Origin: Dermacentor variabilis
Taxonomy: Eukaryota; Arthropoda; Arachnida; Ixodida; Ixodidae
Reading direction: 5' to 3'
Length of the DNA stretch: 64,000 bases
Assembly: GCF_050947875.1 (NCBI RefSeq)
Contig: NC_134568.1
Span: 204,507,017 to 204,571,016, forward strand
Made by a program: the position numbers and the translations under genes. A model generated the notes under the pieces. That model was not told where the DNA came from. It made no database searches and was given only the letters and a program-made list of their open reading frames with translations. Below, in pieces: positions 43,998-56,116 of this stretch (positions are counted from its first letter, which is position 1; each line of letters opens with the position of its first letter).

Positions 43998-46248
43998 TGC
44001 CGCAAGGAGGGAGCGGCAGCTCCCAGAAATGCAGGAAAACAAAGCGAAAAAGCGGAGACAAACGTAGAAGCGTTCTATCAAAGAATCACTTCGTCTTCCT
44101 CCCCGTGCCTCTGACTAACTTTCTATCAAGACCTACAACCTAACTTTGTAAGGGACGCCGGCAGTTGCAGCAAACAAGCGCCAGGATTTAATAAGTGTGG
44201 GGCTAAGTGTGCCACAATGACACAAGTAGCATATGTTGATTGCGTGGCACTGAACTGCTTACTTCCTAAGATGTAGTCTGACAAACTTGTCAGATAGTTT
44301 TCTTCTCCTTTTTCGCGCGCTATTACATTGGCTATCTCACATTCGCTACAATTTAGGCCGTATTTCGAACCGCGTAAAAATGTGTTTAACGGACGTGTTG
44401 CTGCGAAGTTATAACAATAAGGTCGAGAAGAATACTCAGAATGCGATGCTAAGACATGGAAACCTTTTCGCGCCGTGTGTCCTCTAAATTGACAAGGGAA
44501 AAGAAATGTAAATATGACGTAAGCGTAAATGTCTTGAACATTGAATGTAACTTAGTTGAAAGCTTTAGAGCTATAATACAACAATTAGCGAAAGGATATT
44601 TCTTAGAGCACCGATATCCTTTTTTGGAGCCTTCCACGTATTGTGTTAATCTGCATTCGTGATGAATTTTCTAGTGTCATTTCCTGACATAACCAGTGCT
44701 TTATTTCTTCATCGCGAATACCGTTACGGCAAGATACGGTATAAAAGCCGAGACTAGACAAAGGAAGCTCTCCGGCAAGCGCTCTAAGTCGCGCTTCGTA
44801 GCGAAAGTGCAAACGCTGAGTGTTCCTATGGGATTTGACGCGCCCACGTTTCTTCAGACAGCGGGGGGTGAAAAAAAAGGAAATCTGACAACTTCACTTC
44901 TCGGAGCGCAGTGGGCCTGAGTGGAGCAATTCTCCGCGCCAATTAGTGAATAAAGTACTGAACTGTTCTCTCGTACTTTTATTCTCAGTCCATAAACGAA
45001 AATCAAATATCGCCGTGTTTACTTTCCGCGTTCGCACTTGCCAAATCTTGTCCATCATCCGCCATACGAAAGGCATGCACGTGGAGACTGAAGCTCTAAT
45101 GCGCAAGATTCGTGGATGAAAGTGTGCGGTGGGAAGAAGGCAGGACTCGCAATGTTATTAGGGGAGTTATTCAAAGGAAAATGTCCTCTTGGCAAGGGCA
45201 ATTTGTTTTTGTTTCTTTCGAAAGATATTAGAAACATGTTTCGAGCGCTTGACGGCGAGAAAGGGAAGGTGCTTCTCTGCTTGTAACATACATTCCTTTA
45301 TTACTTAAATAAAGAGAGACATCTGAGTCGCCCTTTGTTTTGAGATCCTGAATATTCAGGACTGGCAGTCTGCTCAAATTATTTCTCGACATGCTGGCCC
45401 TTGTTGCGGCTCTTTGTGCGCACCAGTGTCGCAACTAAGGGCTAAACCTTCGGACGCCAAAAATAAATGTCCACACATTCACGTTTAAAGGAAGTATTGA
45501 CGCTGTTCTTTTCCTTTAGTTTGCCTCCATGTGATTCTACGATTACCTGACGTACGGAAAGAATGTTTTTTCACGCAATAAAGACTTTAAAAATCGTACC
45601 TGGTAATTTGATACATAGGTGCCTATTATCGAAGTGCCGCTTGCTGGTGAATGTACTGAGAGATTGGACATCGAAGCTTTGCAGGAGCGCGTGCATTATT
45701 ACTGTTGGCTACTTTCCAGGCCATCAGTTTGTTCGCTCCTGTAAAGCCTGCTTTGTCTGTACGGCACCAGAGTCGCGGGAGAAAAAAACTGTACTCGTTC
45801 GGGAAAGTGGCAGAAGGATGTGCGAGCGCGCTGCCGAGATGAAGGTAAAATGGAGTTTTAGTTGCAAAACAGACCCCTTCGCGCAGGATCAGGAGGGCAA
45901 GCGCAAGCCAAGATGCAAAGAGACATAGTCATAACAAACAAACAAACAAACAAACAAGCAAACAAACAAAAAAGAATCGCTTCAGCAAGCTTTCTCCAAC
46001 ACATCACCAGAAGACCTGCCACTGGGAGCGTGGTTGTGTTCGACGTTGGTACTGAACGGCTGAAAGTAAATGTAATAAAAGAAAATCCCACAGGACAAGT
46101 ATATGCATGCTACGCTGATCGATATCGAAAAATTATTGCCTCAAAACAGCAGAAGCGGCAACGAACAAAGATACGCACTCGTTCGCTCGTGGTCGCGAGC
46201 GACGTTTCGGGCTCGCCAAAGAATGCTTGTGAACGCGCGTAGCCTTAC

Positions 46249-46431
46249 ACTTGGAGCGTGAGAAGCTGCACGATGACGATGGCGGTGAAGAGGAGCGCCG
46301 AGCCGACGACGCACTGCGGGAATTGTGGGTCCGGCTGGTTCTGGAACTGGGTCTCCAAGTTTTTATCTTCGAAGCGCAGCAGCACAGGGTTCAGACCGTC
46401 AGGAGAACAGCGCCTGCGGTTTGCCACTCGG
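46249..46431 (-). CDS. Adenylate cyclase exon A (start of second membrane cassette)
   Basis: A 183-bp exon, the most diagnostic of the five. It encodes a polar stretch with LNPVLLRFEDKNLETQF, then FPQCVVGSALLFTAIVIVQL. That is the usual junction from the C1b region into the first helix of the second six-helix cassette of membrane adenylate cyclases. The acceptor is placed at CTCATCATCAG after a pyrimidine-rich tract; CCGCAG 21 bp further in is an alternative. The donor GTAAGG splits a valine codon shared with exon B. The cyclase subtype cannot be fixed from this part. C1 exons were not found to the right. Confidence 0.78.
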
Positions 46432-46700
46432 CTGATGATGAGACAAGCACGAAGGAAGCTGTGTGCTAGCTAGAAACATGTTCTTTATCCTTGGTCTCAT
46501 GCCTTCCACTCTCTACACTCTCGTTACGTACTCTCCTTCTACAGCGTTGTATAGCGTCGTCCACTGTTAGGGAAACACTTCATTAGTATTCAAGCGCTCA
46601 TATCAGCCTATATGTGGCGTGGAATCCTGCAGACTTATCTTTCAATAATTGTGATCCACATTAGCAATTGCATAGGACACAAAAAATATTAAATTTCGCC

Positions 46701-46748
<48 letters not shown>

Positions 46749-49018
46749 TATTGTCTTATTTCGACATACATTATCTTAGGAAGAAGAGGCTAAAGGCCGA
46801 TTCAACTTTTTGACAAAGACCACACCACCCGTACATTGCTCAGAGGCGGGAAAAAAAACAAGCACACAAATGAGGTCTTACCCTAGAAGTGAACGACCCC
46901 GTGGACTATTACTGTGCTTGCTGCACTGGTTATTGGCTTACGAGATGGATAACTTAAAGGAAGGTTACCTGAAGTTCCATGAAACTCCTGAATCGGGAAG
47001 GAGGTTTGCTTCAATCAAAGCCAGGCTCTGTAAACGTAAAATAGCGGCACGTGGGTTTAAGGTGCATGATGCCGACGAGCGTTGCGCACCTCAAGCAGGC
47101 TGCGAAATTATCCAAAGTTTGACAGATTCATTATCTAGCTGATTAATGCAGCAATGATTAAGGTAACAAAAAAGGACTCAGTTGAGCATTGCGATGGCAT
47201 ATTTTAGCTGAGCACATAAACGGAAACAGTACAGCAGCAATCTTGGTCGCAGGTTGCTGCGCTTGATTGTGAGCACCTGCGCTCGTTGTTCAAAGCGTTT
47301 GTTAACAGAATTTGTCTTTATGGAACCTCGGGTCTTAATATTATGCGCATGCGAAACTCCAAAATATATCCTTGAACATAAAGAAATCCCTGTGCACGCG
47401 TCCTGATTCACCGCTCGTATTTCCTTGAGGTATTCCTGCAATTCCTGGAACGCTACGTACTTTCTGCTAATACGAAGCTCTTCATCATCACAGTTTTAAT
47501 ATTGCGAGCATGAATAGCACCAGCAAGCTAGCATTATGCTTCCATGCTTTCTTGCGAGCAATATCCAACGACATAAAACACGTCAAGGGGTCCAATTTGC
47601 CGATGTCATTGAGGCGTACCATCTGGGTGTCATCTTTTCTTACAGAAGCGTGTAAGACGGCGACTGTCCTAAGGTGTGCCGTATTACCACGAAGCGAGAC
47701 AAACAAAGAAGTACGCATTTACCATATTTGTTCTTGAAAGACGACAGAGACGACACTGTTTGAAACTGTTTCAAGGCTGCAGCTCTTCTGCTCTATTTAC
47801 GAATCGCAAATGGCGAAAAAAGGCGTTTGTTGACTGTGCGTGATACGAAACGCAGAGAGGCAGAATGTACACCGTACGACGGTATTGAACAACGCATGCA
47901 GGCGACGCGTGACATGTGTACCGAAACAGAAAGACAGGTCGGAGATGCATTTGATAACAATCAGGCGCAAAAGGAAAAAGAGACTCGGCGAGGAAGTCTG
48001 TTATAGACTGCTAGAACCCGGCTGCTTAAAGAGTTCGCGAGCCCCGATGCCACCTGACAGGCGAGCATAATAAGAACGCGAGGTCCTCGCTGCTCGGTGC
48101 CAAACCTTGTCTGGTGGCATCACTCGGCAAACATCTGCGCTCGAGGGACCTAGTCACGGAGGCCCAACTTCGGGAAAAAAAAGCATGATTAGATTTGACA
48201 GGACGCGAGCGCTTGCACTCAGTATCTCGCTTTGTTCAGAAATTGGTTTGGCTCAAAAAAATTCGGAGTTGTGAGCAGCATTACTGCAAACACAACCGTC
48301 AGAAACATCTGCACTCAAGCAATAAAACTGGCGTTCTTCCTAAACACGCGCAAAAAAAAAAAACGCGCCTAGCGGACTTTAAATGGTTGTCAACTTGTTT
48401 AAAACGCGCGCAGCGTATTTAAGTTAGGATTATGAATGACGCTTAATAAAGGAAAGTTGTGCAATCAGGCAGCAAAATACAACCATGTTTAATGCAGGCT
48501 GAAGTGCGCAGAAAGGACAGGACAAAATCTGAGCCAATCGCGTTGTTTGAACGACGGCAAACCCGAGGGTCACTGGCACATGGCGCAGGGCTGCGGATTT
48601 TAGCGATTCGTTATGCGTTGTCTCATGTTACAGCGGACATAGCGAAAGCGGAGACGCCGCGCTTTTGTCTCTAAACGAACTTGCCTCAGGCAATGCTAAA
48701 GCTTATAAATTGGCGTTCTTCTTATCTTTTTTTTACGCTACGTATATTAAGCACGTAATCATTATGTTCTCCACGTTGTATGGTAAATATTTAATGCATT
48801 AGCTGTCACCCACGCTCTCAGAGGCCTGTGTTATCCGCGAGCTCCTTGTACATGGAAGCTGTCGCCTGCGTCCTAACTTCGCCTCAGTAATCGCTATGAA
48901 GAAATTAATGTATACAAAAAAAAAACAAAACAACAACAATAAATTCGAAAGGAAAAACATTGGCGGCAGTGAGTTTCGAACTTACGCCCCCACGTTCAGA
49001 GGCCGAGTGTCTTATCCG
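46432..49018. other. Non-coding, presumed cyclase intron
   Basis: It contains an (ATTT)n tract at about 46,705-46,747. Several frames of 60-110 residues show no known motif or splice logic. A GTTTCGAACTTACGCCC B-box-like piece at about 48,972 suggests a tRNA-derived SINE scrap on the minus strand. Confidence 0.5.
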
Positions 49019-49700
49019 GATGGATGGATGGATGGATGTTATGAGCGTCCCCTTTGGAACAGGGCGGTAGGTTGCACCACCAAGCTCTTGCTATTGTAGT
49101 GCCTAATGTCCTACCTAGGTTAAACAATAAAAAATAAGAAAAACACTATGAACTACCACACCCAAATTTTCTGATCCCCTATTGCGAACTGTGCTTTTGT
49201 ACGTCTCCGTTTTTTGTCGTCTCCTTACTCTTCTTCCACCAATCCTCCAATCGCCTCTTACTAATGCCTATTGCGGACATGTTTATTTTTCCGCTGCTCC
49301 AGCTGAACCCAAGGGCTTCAAGGAGGCCAGTGGTGCCCAAATCGACCGCTGGGTAGACGTCTTCACATTCTAACAAAACATGCTCCATAGTTTCCCTCGC
49401 TTTACCGCAGCAAGCACATAATTCTTCCTCCTTCTTATATCTCGCTTTATAGTTGCGTGTTCTAAGGCATCCCGATCTCGCTTCGAAAAGTAATGAGCTT
49501 CCCTTTGAGTTATCATAAATTGTTTCTTTCCTGATTTCGTTGTTTCCTCTTAAGTAGTTACTCATGGCAGGCTTCTTTTTCATTGCCGCCACCCATGAGA
49601 TTATTTCGGCCTCTCTGACTTTCCGCTTGACCTTCTTTGTTGCTGTGTTGACTGGGCTAAACCAGCGCTTCCTAGAGAGCAGGCCTGTGCACTCTACTTT
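49019..49700 (-). pseudogene. Non-LTR retrotransposon 3' fragment with (ATCC)n tail
   Basis: A minus-strand frame of 137 codons (49,592-49,179) contains RYKKEEELCACCGKARETME then HVLLEC, a CCHC-type C-terminal finger found after the RT domain of several non-LTR clades. Downstream it continues as a 3' untranslated region ending in a (CATC)n run at 49,019-49,036. The RT core is missing. Clade is uncertain; it is not the same family as the I, RTE or CR1 copies here. Confidence 0.75.
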
Positions 49701-49774
49701 ATGACATCATGCTACTTGGAGCATAATTTCCATCGCCTACCCCGGCGTTGCGAAATCGGTGAAGTAACCATCAC

Positions 49775-49994
49775 ACCCGCCGTGGTTGCTCAGTGGCTAT
49801 GGTGTTGGGCTGCTGAGCACGAGGTCGCCGGCCACGGCGGCCGCATTTCGATGGGGGCGAAATGCGAAAACACCCGTGTACTTAGAGTTAGGTGCACGTA
49901 AAAGAACCCCAGGTGGTCAAAATTTCCAGAATCCTCCACTATGACATGCCTCATAATCAGAAAGTGGTTTTGGCACGTAAAAGCCCATAATTTA
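49775..49994 (+). repeat. tRNA-derived SINE with 13-bp target duplication
   Basis: A 220-bp copy starting ACCCGCCGTGGTTGCTCAGT and ending CCCATAATTT, between perfect AAGTAACCATCAC duplications (49,762-49,774 and 49,995-50,007). It retains the A box but lacks the GATCGAATCCC part of the B box (GGTCGCCGGCCACGG), apparently a short deletion. Confidence 0.93.
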
Positions 49995-50472
49995 AAGTAA
50001 CCATCACCTCCACTTACTCGAGAGCGTCCCCATTAGATTCTATGGCGGTCGGGCAAGATAGCATCACTTCACGGATCGAAGCGCACCGGCCTCGCGATAT
50101 CCTGGAGGTGTTCACCAAGCGCCTCAACACGCTCGCATGAGCGCGAGGAGTTCATAACTCGTAGGACCGCTCAGCGGCGTTCGATTGGACATTAATGCTT
50201 TCGCATTGATAACTAATAAGCAATGCTTAGGTGTCCTCGGGTATTTTGTGCTTGAATACATAAAACGGCGCTTTGTAAAAGAAGATAAGTGGTACAAGCG
50301 TGCATTTTCATCGCAATTTTGACGGCGCTCATCACCAAACCAGTGCCATTCTCGTAATTGGCTCCGCGTGGATAAACCTTGCAAACTCACCGGCTATAAT
50401 TGGTAGATTGCAATGTGTGCCATAAAGTAATTAGTTTCAGTTCCAGTTTATTGTTCATTCAAGATACATAGT

Positions 50473-52428
50473 CAGTGGCGTAGCTAGGTCGTCTGGCACC
50501 CGGGGACCATAGGTCTTCTGTCAACCCCCCCCCCCCCCCCCCCTCTTATGTAGCCGAGGAAGGCAAGCATATCGACAATATCCGGGTTTCAGCACCAGTA
50601 CAGCCGCCTTGGATACCGCGCACGTTCCCCGGGTCCCCCTCTCCTTCGCTTTCTTTCCCAGAGACCGTACGCGAATGCAGCAAATATACACGCTGTTTTT
50701 CCTGCGCCAAGTACCACAGGGCACTGCACTGATAACGTGTGATAAGCCCATGTGCACATCTTCTGTCAGACTGTAAGGCTTGGCAGCCAATACAAATGCG
50801 ACATCGTGGAAAACATGACTCACGTCACAAGTAACAAAAATATCTTTTAATAATGTTTTAATTACCAATTTTAGCGGCAATATTGCATTTGCAAAATTGA
50901 AGCCCGACATTCATATCTTGCCCAACAACAACTTCACAAAAATCGTCGTAGGTACTATGGCACGCAGTATTTTGTCTGTGGGCAGCCCTGAACGAAAACT
51001 AAAATTATATTTTTTGTCAGTGACGCTGATCTCCCCAACCTATTAGAAACGCTACCTGCCTCCCCGCTGCGCGGGCGCCAATGCTATGACAATTGCGAGT
51101 TCTCTCCATTCTGATCAATAAAGCCTTGTTTTCATTTGCTGCTATACGGACAAACGTGATTATCCGAGCTGCGGTACCACCGCAAGATTGGGAACAGAAT
51201 AGAGCACTCTTCGCGTCGATTCTTGGCGTGACCATAAAAAAAGTAAGAAAGGCCGCGATGAAGCCCGTGCCAGCGAAAGCATGCACTACTGTTGGTCTGC
51301 ACTCGCTATGGAGAGGATTAAGGGATCAACGTCACTGGTCCACTATTTCATATTTCTTTCGCTTCTGCGATATACTGGGCGCCGCCCGCAGTGCCAAAGT
51401 ACTGTAGGTTGTAGCACCCAAAACGATTTTGTTTAAGAAGTTTTTGTTGAGGTAATAATATGACTTTCAGTCCTCAATTCTCGAATTGAAGTACTTCCTC
51501 TATAAGTAATAATTACGGGATTATTAAGGATATGGTTATTACTTATCTGCCGTATTTTTCGCGCTACTGAGTTCCTAGTAATCACAAAAAGACATAACTT
51601 CATAGAATCTCGATCGGAAAATATCCTTACAAAATTCACCATTTTTTATAAAATTCTGTGCAGCTGATACAGACACTGTACTTGTGACATGAAGTCACAC
51701 AACAATAACAGTTTTCTATAACTTTCGAGGGTAAGAAGGAAAGCGTGAAACATAACGGCAGGTTTCGCAGCGGCTTCTCGGAGCGAGCGGGAGAGGGGAA
51801 GTAAAGGCGAGCCGGACATCGCGGCGGGCCCGCGGCTACAGCCTGTAGAGTCATACGCCGCCAAACTCTTCGGCCGAACCGAGTCTGAAGACGATCCAGA
51901 GAATCCCATTCGCGACTTTTGACGGCCCCACTTATGCAACGTCGCTCTCAACGAACGCTTCGCCGTAAACGCGAGCGCCGGGCGCGCTGGTTGAACGCCC
52001 TCTTGCTGCTGTCTTTGTTCGTCTTCGCTGCGCGTTCTGAACGGAAGAGGGACCCAAGAGCCCCAACGCCTTACAACGCCTCACTGTATGTTTAGCGACT
52101 CCTGCTCCCAGCATGAACGCACAGCACGAGCGCACCCCACAGGAAACGTTCCGCTAAGGCGAGTAGTTTAGCGACCATTTCGCGAATTAAAGTTTTTAGA
52201 CCGCACATTCGTGCAATTATTTTGTGGGGTGTTGACAGAGCTACAGCCGACAATTCTGCGGCGCAACGCATCGGGTGCATGAGCTCGGTGTACTGGATAC
52301 CGGAGCATTCTTTGCAATTTGTGCCCAGTCAAGCTGGCGGAAAGAGGGGTGTCTTCGTATATGACACCCCCCGGCCCCTTGCACCCGGGGCCCACGGCCC
52401 CCCGGCCCCCCCTGTTGCTACGCCACTG
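50473..52428. mobile_element. Non-autonomous hAT-type DNA transposon (1.96 kb)
   Basis: Termini CAGTGGCGTAGC (50,473) and GCTACGCCACTG (ends 52,428) are perfect 12-bp inverted repeats. They are flanked by a perfect 8-bp duplication TACATAGT (50,465-50,472 and 52,429-52,436). Eight-base duplications with CA-G starts identify the hAT superfamily. Interior frames (for example 129 residues on the minus strand at 50,521-50,910, 104 on the plus at 51,093-51,407) do not look like a transposase, so it must be mobilised in trans. A C19 run begins at 50,525 and G/C-rich stretches sit inside each end. Confidence 0.9.
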
Positions 52429-52981
52429 TACATAGTTGGTTGTTAGTAGTATACAGGCGAGATTCCCAAAGTCTAACGACTGCGGCAGGACCCTCGGTTA
52501 ACAACAAGATTGGTACAAAATGATTAATCAATACGGCATTGTAAAATTATGCAATCTACGAGTAAATAAAACGTGAACGAAGTAGTGAAAAGGAATACAT
52601 TTGATTCTTATACAAGGAGTCATACATGTAACATAAAAAAAATTCGCACATTACCAATCCAAATTGTATAAACATATTTAACAAATGAAGTACGTACTTC
52701 ATATACAAATTAAATTATTCAGGCCGACTAGTTATACAAAATGAAATTTTTAAGTTCATATTTGAGTGCATGCAAAGATGTTGATGATTTAAGAGCATGG
52801 GGTAAGTCATTCCACAATTTAATCGCTGAGGAGGAAGTCATTTTGCCATAGTTCGTATTACATTTAGGTAATAGAACCTAGTGCTACTGGTATTTGTGAG
52901 CAACATAGAGTCCATTAATTGACGCGCGAGCTGTTTGCTAAGTAATTTAAATAGAGAAGTCGAATTAAGTTAGAAACTTAA

Positions 52982-53485
52982 AGGGACACTAAAGCGGAAA
53001 ATGATTTCTTCTGCATCAGTAAATTACCGCTCTGCAACACCAAGAACACCACTCTTACAACGATAAGACGTTTGGTAAGCCAGAAAAAGCGCAAGAACGA
53101 AATACGGGTGGCGACGCCTACTTAAGTTCCCGCACCTGGGGGCTGTGCCGTCTTGGATTTTGATGGCATCTTCTAGGGCCTACTAATTATATATAGCGGT
53201 ACAGATCGACTACACCGTGTTCTAAAGGAACCAAATATTAAACATGGCAAGTTTCGGGAACCTTTGTTCAGCCAATGCGGCCCAAATTCGAAAACATACT
53301 TAGAAATCCCTGACGTCACGCTGACGTACCGGCGCTGGGGTTTCGTCGCGAAATTCAAATACTGATACTCGGATTTTCATTTTCTCATGTAACAATCAAA
53401 CTATTTTTTTAAATGACTGCCTGCAGGGTTCCCAAACAATGCTTCATTAGTCTAAACTGATTTATTGTTTCGCTTTAGTGTCCCT
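52982..53485. mobile_element. TTAA-target MITE (504 bp)
   Basis: AGGGACACTAAAGCG at the left and its reverse complement at the right form 15-bp perfect terminal inverted repeats. TTAA duplications flank both ends (52,978-52,981 and 53,486-53,489). TTAA targets are used by piggyBac and Kolobok-type transposases; which one mobilised this cannot be told. No open frame of note. It interrupts the CR1-like coding remnant. Confidence 0.88.
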
Positions 53486-54311
53486 TTAATTCGTGAAATG
53501 TCATTAATAAGTCGATTATGCATTGTGATATCTCGTGCGAGTAATGTCCACCTCTTCGAGAAATCCAGCTGAAGGATTAGAATTATGCTACTTGCCACAG
53601 GCAATTTGAAAGATTGTACATGGTCTGAAAAAAAAAAGGAAGAAGAAGAAGAGAAAAACAAAGAAACCTTGTATATTGCGCAGTCTCATAAGGATACGCT
53701 CCACGTTCTACTATGACCAATGCTCGTTTCGCTCCATACCCGTTAACTATAGTATTGCAGTGCTTAATTTATATACATTTCAACCATTATTCGTTCTAAC
53801 GGCCGTATACAGGAGCCTGTTATTGTATTTCTCGAATGATTCTTATCATTTCCTATTCTTTTTGCCCTTCGTCATTTGCTCGCACGAGCCCGCGCTGCCG
53901 CTGCCGCCGAAATGGGCCACTCAGAGGAGCGGACGATGAGAAATGAATCGGTGGAAAATAATACCTTACGTAATACGATTTCTAGTTTGTCCTGTCCGCA
54001 TATTTTGGGATGGAGGTTGGATTACTTTTGTGTTCAGGACTTCCTCCTTTATGTGGTTATGTTGAAGATTTCATTATGCTAATAAAATCTGTGGTTTTGG
54101 TTTCAGTGGTTTCGGAGGGGAGCCCGAAACAACCTGCAGAAAATCGGCCAGGACGCAGCGGAAATCAACGACAGTCAATTGGAACTTCCAACGCAAGTAA
54201 CCTGCTTAGCGTACGTGATGCAAAAAAAAAGAAGAGAAAAAGAAAAAGAAATTGGAGGGCGATTCAACCTCCAGTTGAAGTCGATCAAAGGCAATAGAGA
54301 GCTTGATATTA

Positions 54312-54445
54312 GAGGGCTCAAGTGGGTTGCGTACGCAAGAGCTAGGCGCCACAGTACTGCGCATGAGCACACCCTTACGTCTGGTTCTGCACATGCACAG
54401 CACCGTGGCCCCTAATTCTTGCGTACGCAAAACGCTGGAGTCCTC
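54312..54445. repeat. Foldback MITE-like element (134 bp)
   Basis: The two halves are imperfect inverted repeats of about 55 bp, best in TTGCGTACGCAAGA (left near 54,326, inverted right near 54,418) and GCCAC/GTGGC. TGCGTACGCAA is itself palindromic. No duplicated flank was identified. Confidence 0.65.
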
Positions 54446-54825
54446 TACGCTCAAACTCTCTAATTATATGTGCTGCTGAGCGAGTTGGGGTTGATAATGT
54501 AAGGGAGTCGCTGCGTACGGCACTCTATCGCATCACCCCTCGCGTGAGGGGAGTAGCAGGAGCGTCGGACTGCTTCAATTTTTAAATGCACAATATGCGA
54601 GACCGGACCTCATTTTGACGTATAGTGACCTGTTAATTAATTTTAAATCATTTCTGGGGTTTCAGATGCCAAAACTACGATCTGATGGTGAGAGAGAGAG
54701 TTGAATTAGAGAAGACAGTTGGGCTAGTTGGTGCTTATTATAGACCTGAGCCATCATTAACTAGCTCGAAAAATACAACTAGAGCTAGCCCTGGGAATGT
54801 TAACCAGCGCGTTGGCGCTTCCAGG

Positions 54826-55176
<351 letters not shown>

Positions 55177-55329
55177 ACATAACGGTTATCAGTGGGCCCC
55201 AGAGGCTCACGTGCTCACGTACCGGGCACCGGGTACTCACGTACCCAGTAGGGCCTATCGGCCCAGATTTTTATACAGCGCTATCTTCTGGATCGGCCCA
55301 TGAAAAAGGCTAGAAACATACCCGGTTCG

Positions 55330-55412
55330 AAAAGTGGTGGTAACTCGGTAAGAAATACATTGTCTCTAGAAAGTGGTGGCAATCCGCTAAGGAAGATATT
55401 GTCTTTGAAATG
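55330..55412. repeat. Two diverged 40-bp tandem units
   Basis: GAAAAGTGGTGGTAACTCGG and GAAAGTGGTGGCAATCCGC begin successive units that each end in ATTGTCTYT. Small and of unknown meaning. From here to 55,875 I see nothing else. Confidence 0.6.
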
Positions 55413-55875
55413 TTTGCTGGCTGCAGGACTCTTCGAGTTGAGGCTACAAGGTGCAGGTGCAGATCACAGATGGACGCTGTCAGATTTCGCAGCCGCCCAT
55501 ACGTGGACAGTGGACGCAAGAAATATGCATGGCGTGAAACATGTTCGCTGCAACGTCGCATGCCAATTTTGCAAGCTTGGGCACCACGAGACAGCGATAG
55601 TAAATAAGTGTTATTTACTATTGAACACCACAATGATGACGCAATGATGAAGATGGTCAAAATAATCTTATTGTGGGAAGCGAACTAAAAAAAGAACGAG
55701 GAAAATGCAAAGAAGAGTGCGACAGATAAGACGCCCAAATTATTGCCCACGGCCTCGGACGTAGTGCCACAGACGGCAATGACGATAACTGCCAAAAACC
55801 GAAAATAACAATCAACGATCCACTCAATTAAATGGCTCAAGCGATTGGGAGCGGCGTGGTACCTTTTGCTGAATG

Positions 55876-56041
55876 TGTGAAGAAGAAGATGCGCCTCGCG
55901 GCACAGCCGCATCGCCAACGCGCGGCTCGTCTCGCCTCGCGCTGTTGATTGCTGGCGTCCGTTTGGACAGTGTTTCGGGCTGCTTCGCCGTTCCCGGTTG
56001 CTGTGCCTTTACATTAGGAGCCGCCAATAAACCTTTTCTCA
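55876..56041 (+). repeat. Element C 5' LTR (166 bp)
   Basis: TGTGAAG..TTCTCA with CCAATAAACC near the end acting as a polyadenylation signal. No clear TATA box; short LTRs of this type often rely on initiator elements. Confidence 0.94.
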
Positions 56042-56043
56042 AT

Positions 56044-56061
56044 TGGTGGAGGTGCTGGGAC
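56044..56061 (+). promoter_or_regulatory. Element C primer binding site
   Basis: TGGTGGAGGTGCTGGGAC follows the LTR after two bases and would pair with a tRNA 3' end reading about CCCAGCACCTCCACCA. The following TCAAACCCC resembles the complement of a T-loop arm, extending the match. Confidence 0.8.
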
Positions 56062-56116
56062 TCAAACCCCGTCGCTTGAAACCCTGGAGCTGAGATCAAG
56101 AACGCTACCACCCGCC

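Larger units (their letters stand above)
38843..44105 (-). mobile_element. Full-length I-clade non-LTR retrotransposon
   Basis: A 5.26-kb element flanked by a perfect 12-bp target duplication TGCCTCTGACTA (38,831-38,842 and 44,106-44,117). It has a 108-bp 5' untranslated region, ORF1 and ORF2 both open, and a 144-bp 3' untranslated region ending in a CT-rich run on the minus strand. The endonuclease, reverse transcriptase and RNase H set in ORF2 and the three-knuckle ORF1 place it in the I superfamily. Nothing in the sequence argues against recent mobility. Confidence 0.95.
38244..46248 (-). other. 8.0-kb cyclase intron between exons A and B
   Basis: Bounded by a GTAAGG donor at exon A and CCGCAG at exon B. 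It hosts the complete I-clade retrotransposon. The remaining flanks (38,244-38,830 and 44,118-46,248) show no coding signal apart from a (CAAA)n run at about 45,934-45,971. The retrotransposon lies in the same orientation as the cyclase. Confidence 0.65.
50430..53660 (-). pseudogene. CR1-like non-LTR element, twice interrupted
   Basis: The minus strand carries FSKRWTLLARDITMHNRLIN (about 53,560-53,500), then LLTNTSSTRFYYLNVI, IKLWNDLPHAL and LHALKYELKNF (about 52,890-52,740). This is the C-terminal tail of a CR1/L2-type RT. The 3' end at 50,430 reads AATAAACTGGAACTGAAACT on the minus strand. A TTAA-flanked MITE splits the coding part and a hAT-type element splits the 3' untranslated region. 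Confidence 0.78.

Noticed and set aside
42660..44081. Upstream starts for ORF1 (44,081) and ORF2 (42,676)
   Set aside because: Both are TTG codons, not used for initiation here; ATG codons at 43,997 and 42,655 fit the family and the ORF spacing.
51093..51407. hAT transposase inside the 50.5-52.4 kb element
   Set aside because: The largest frames lack transposase motifs and are too short.
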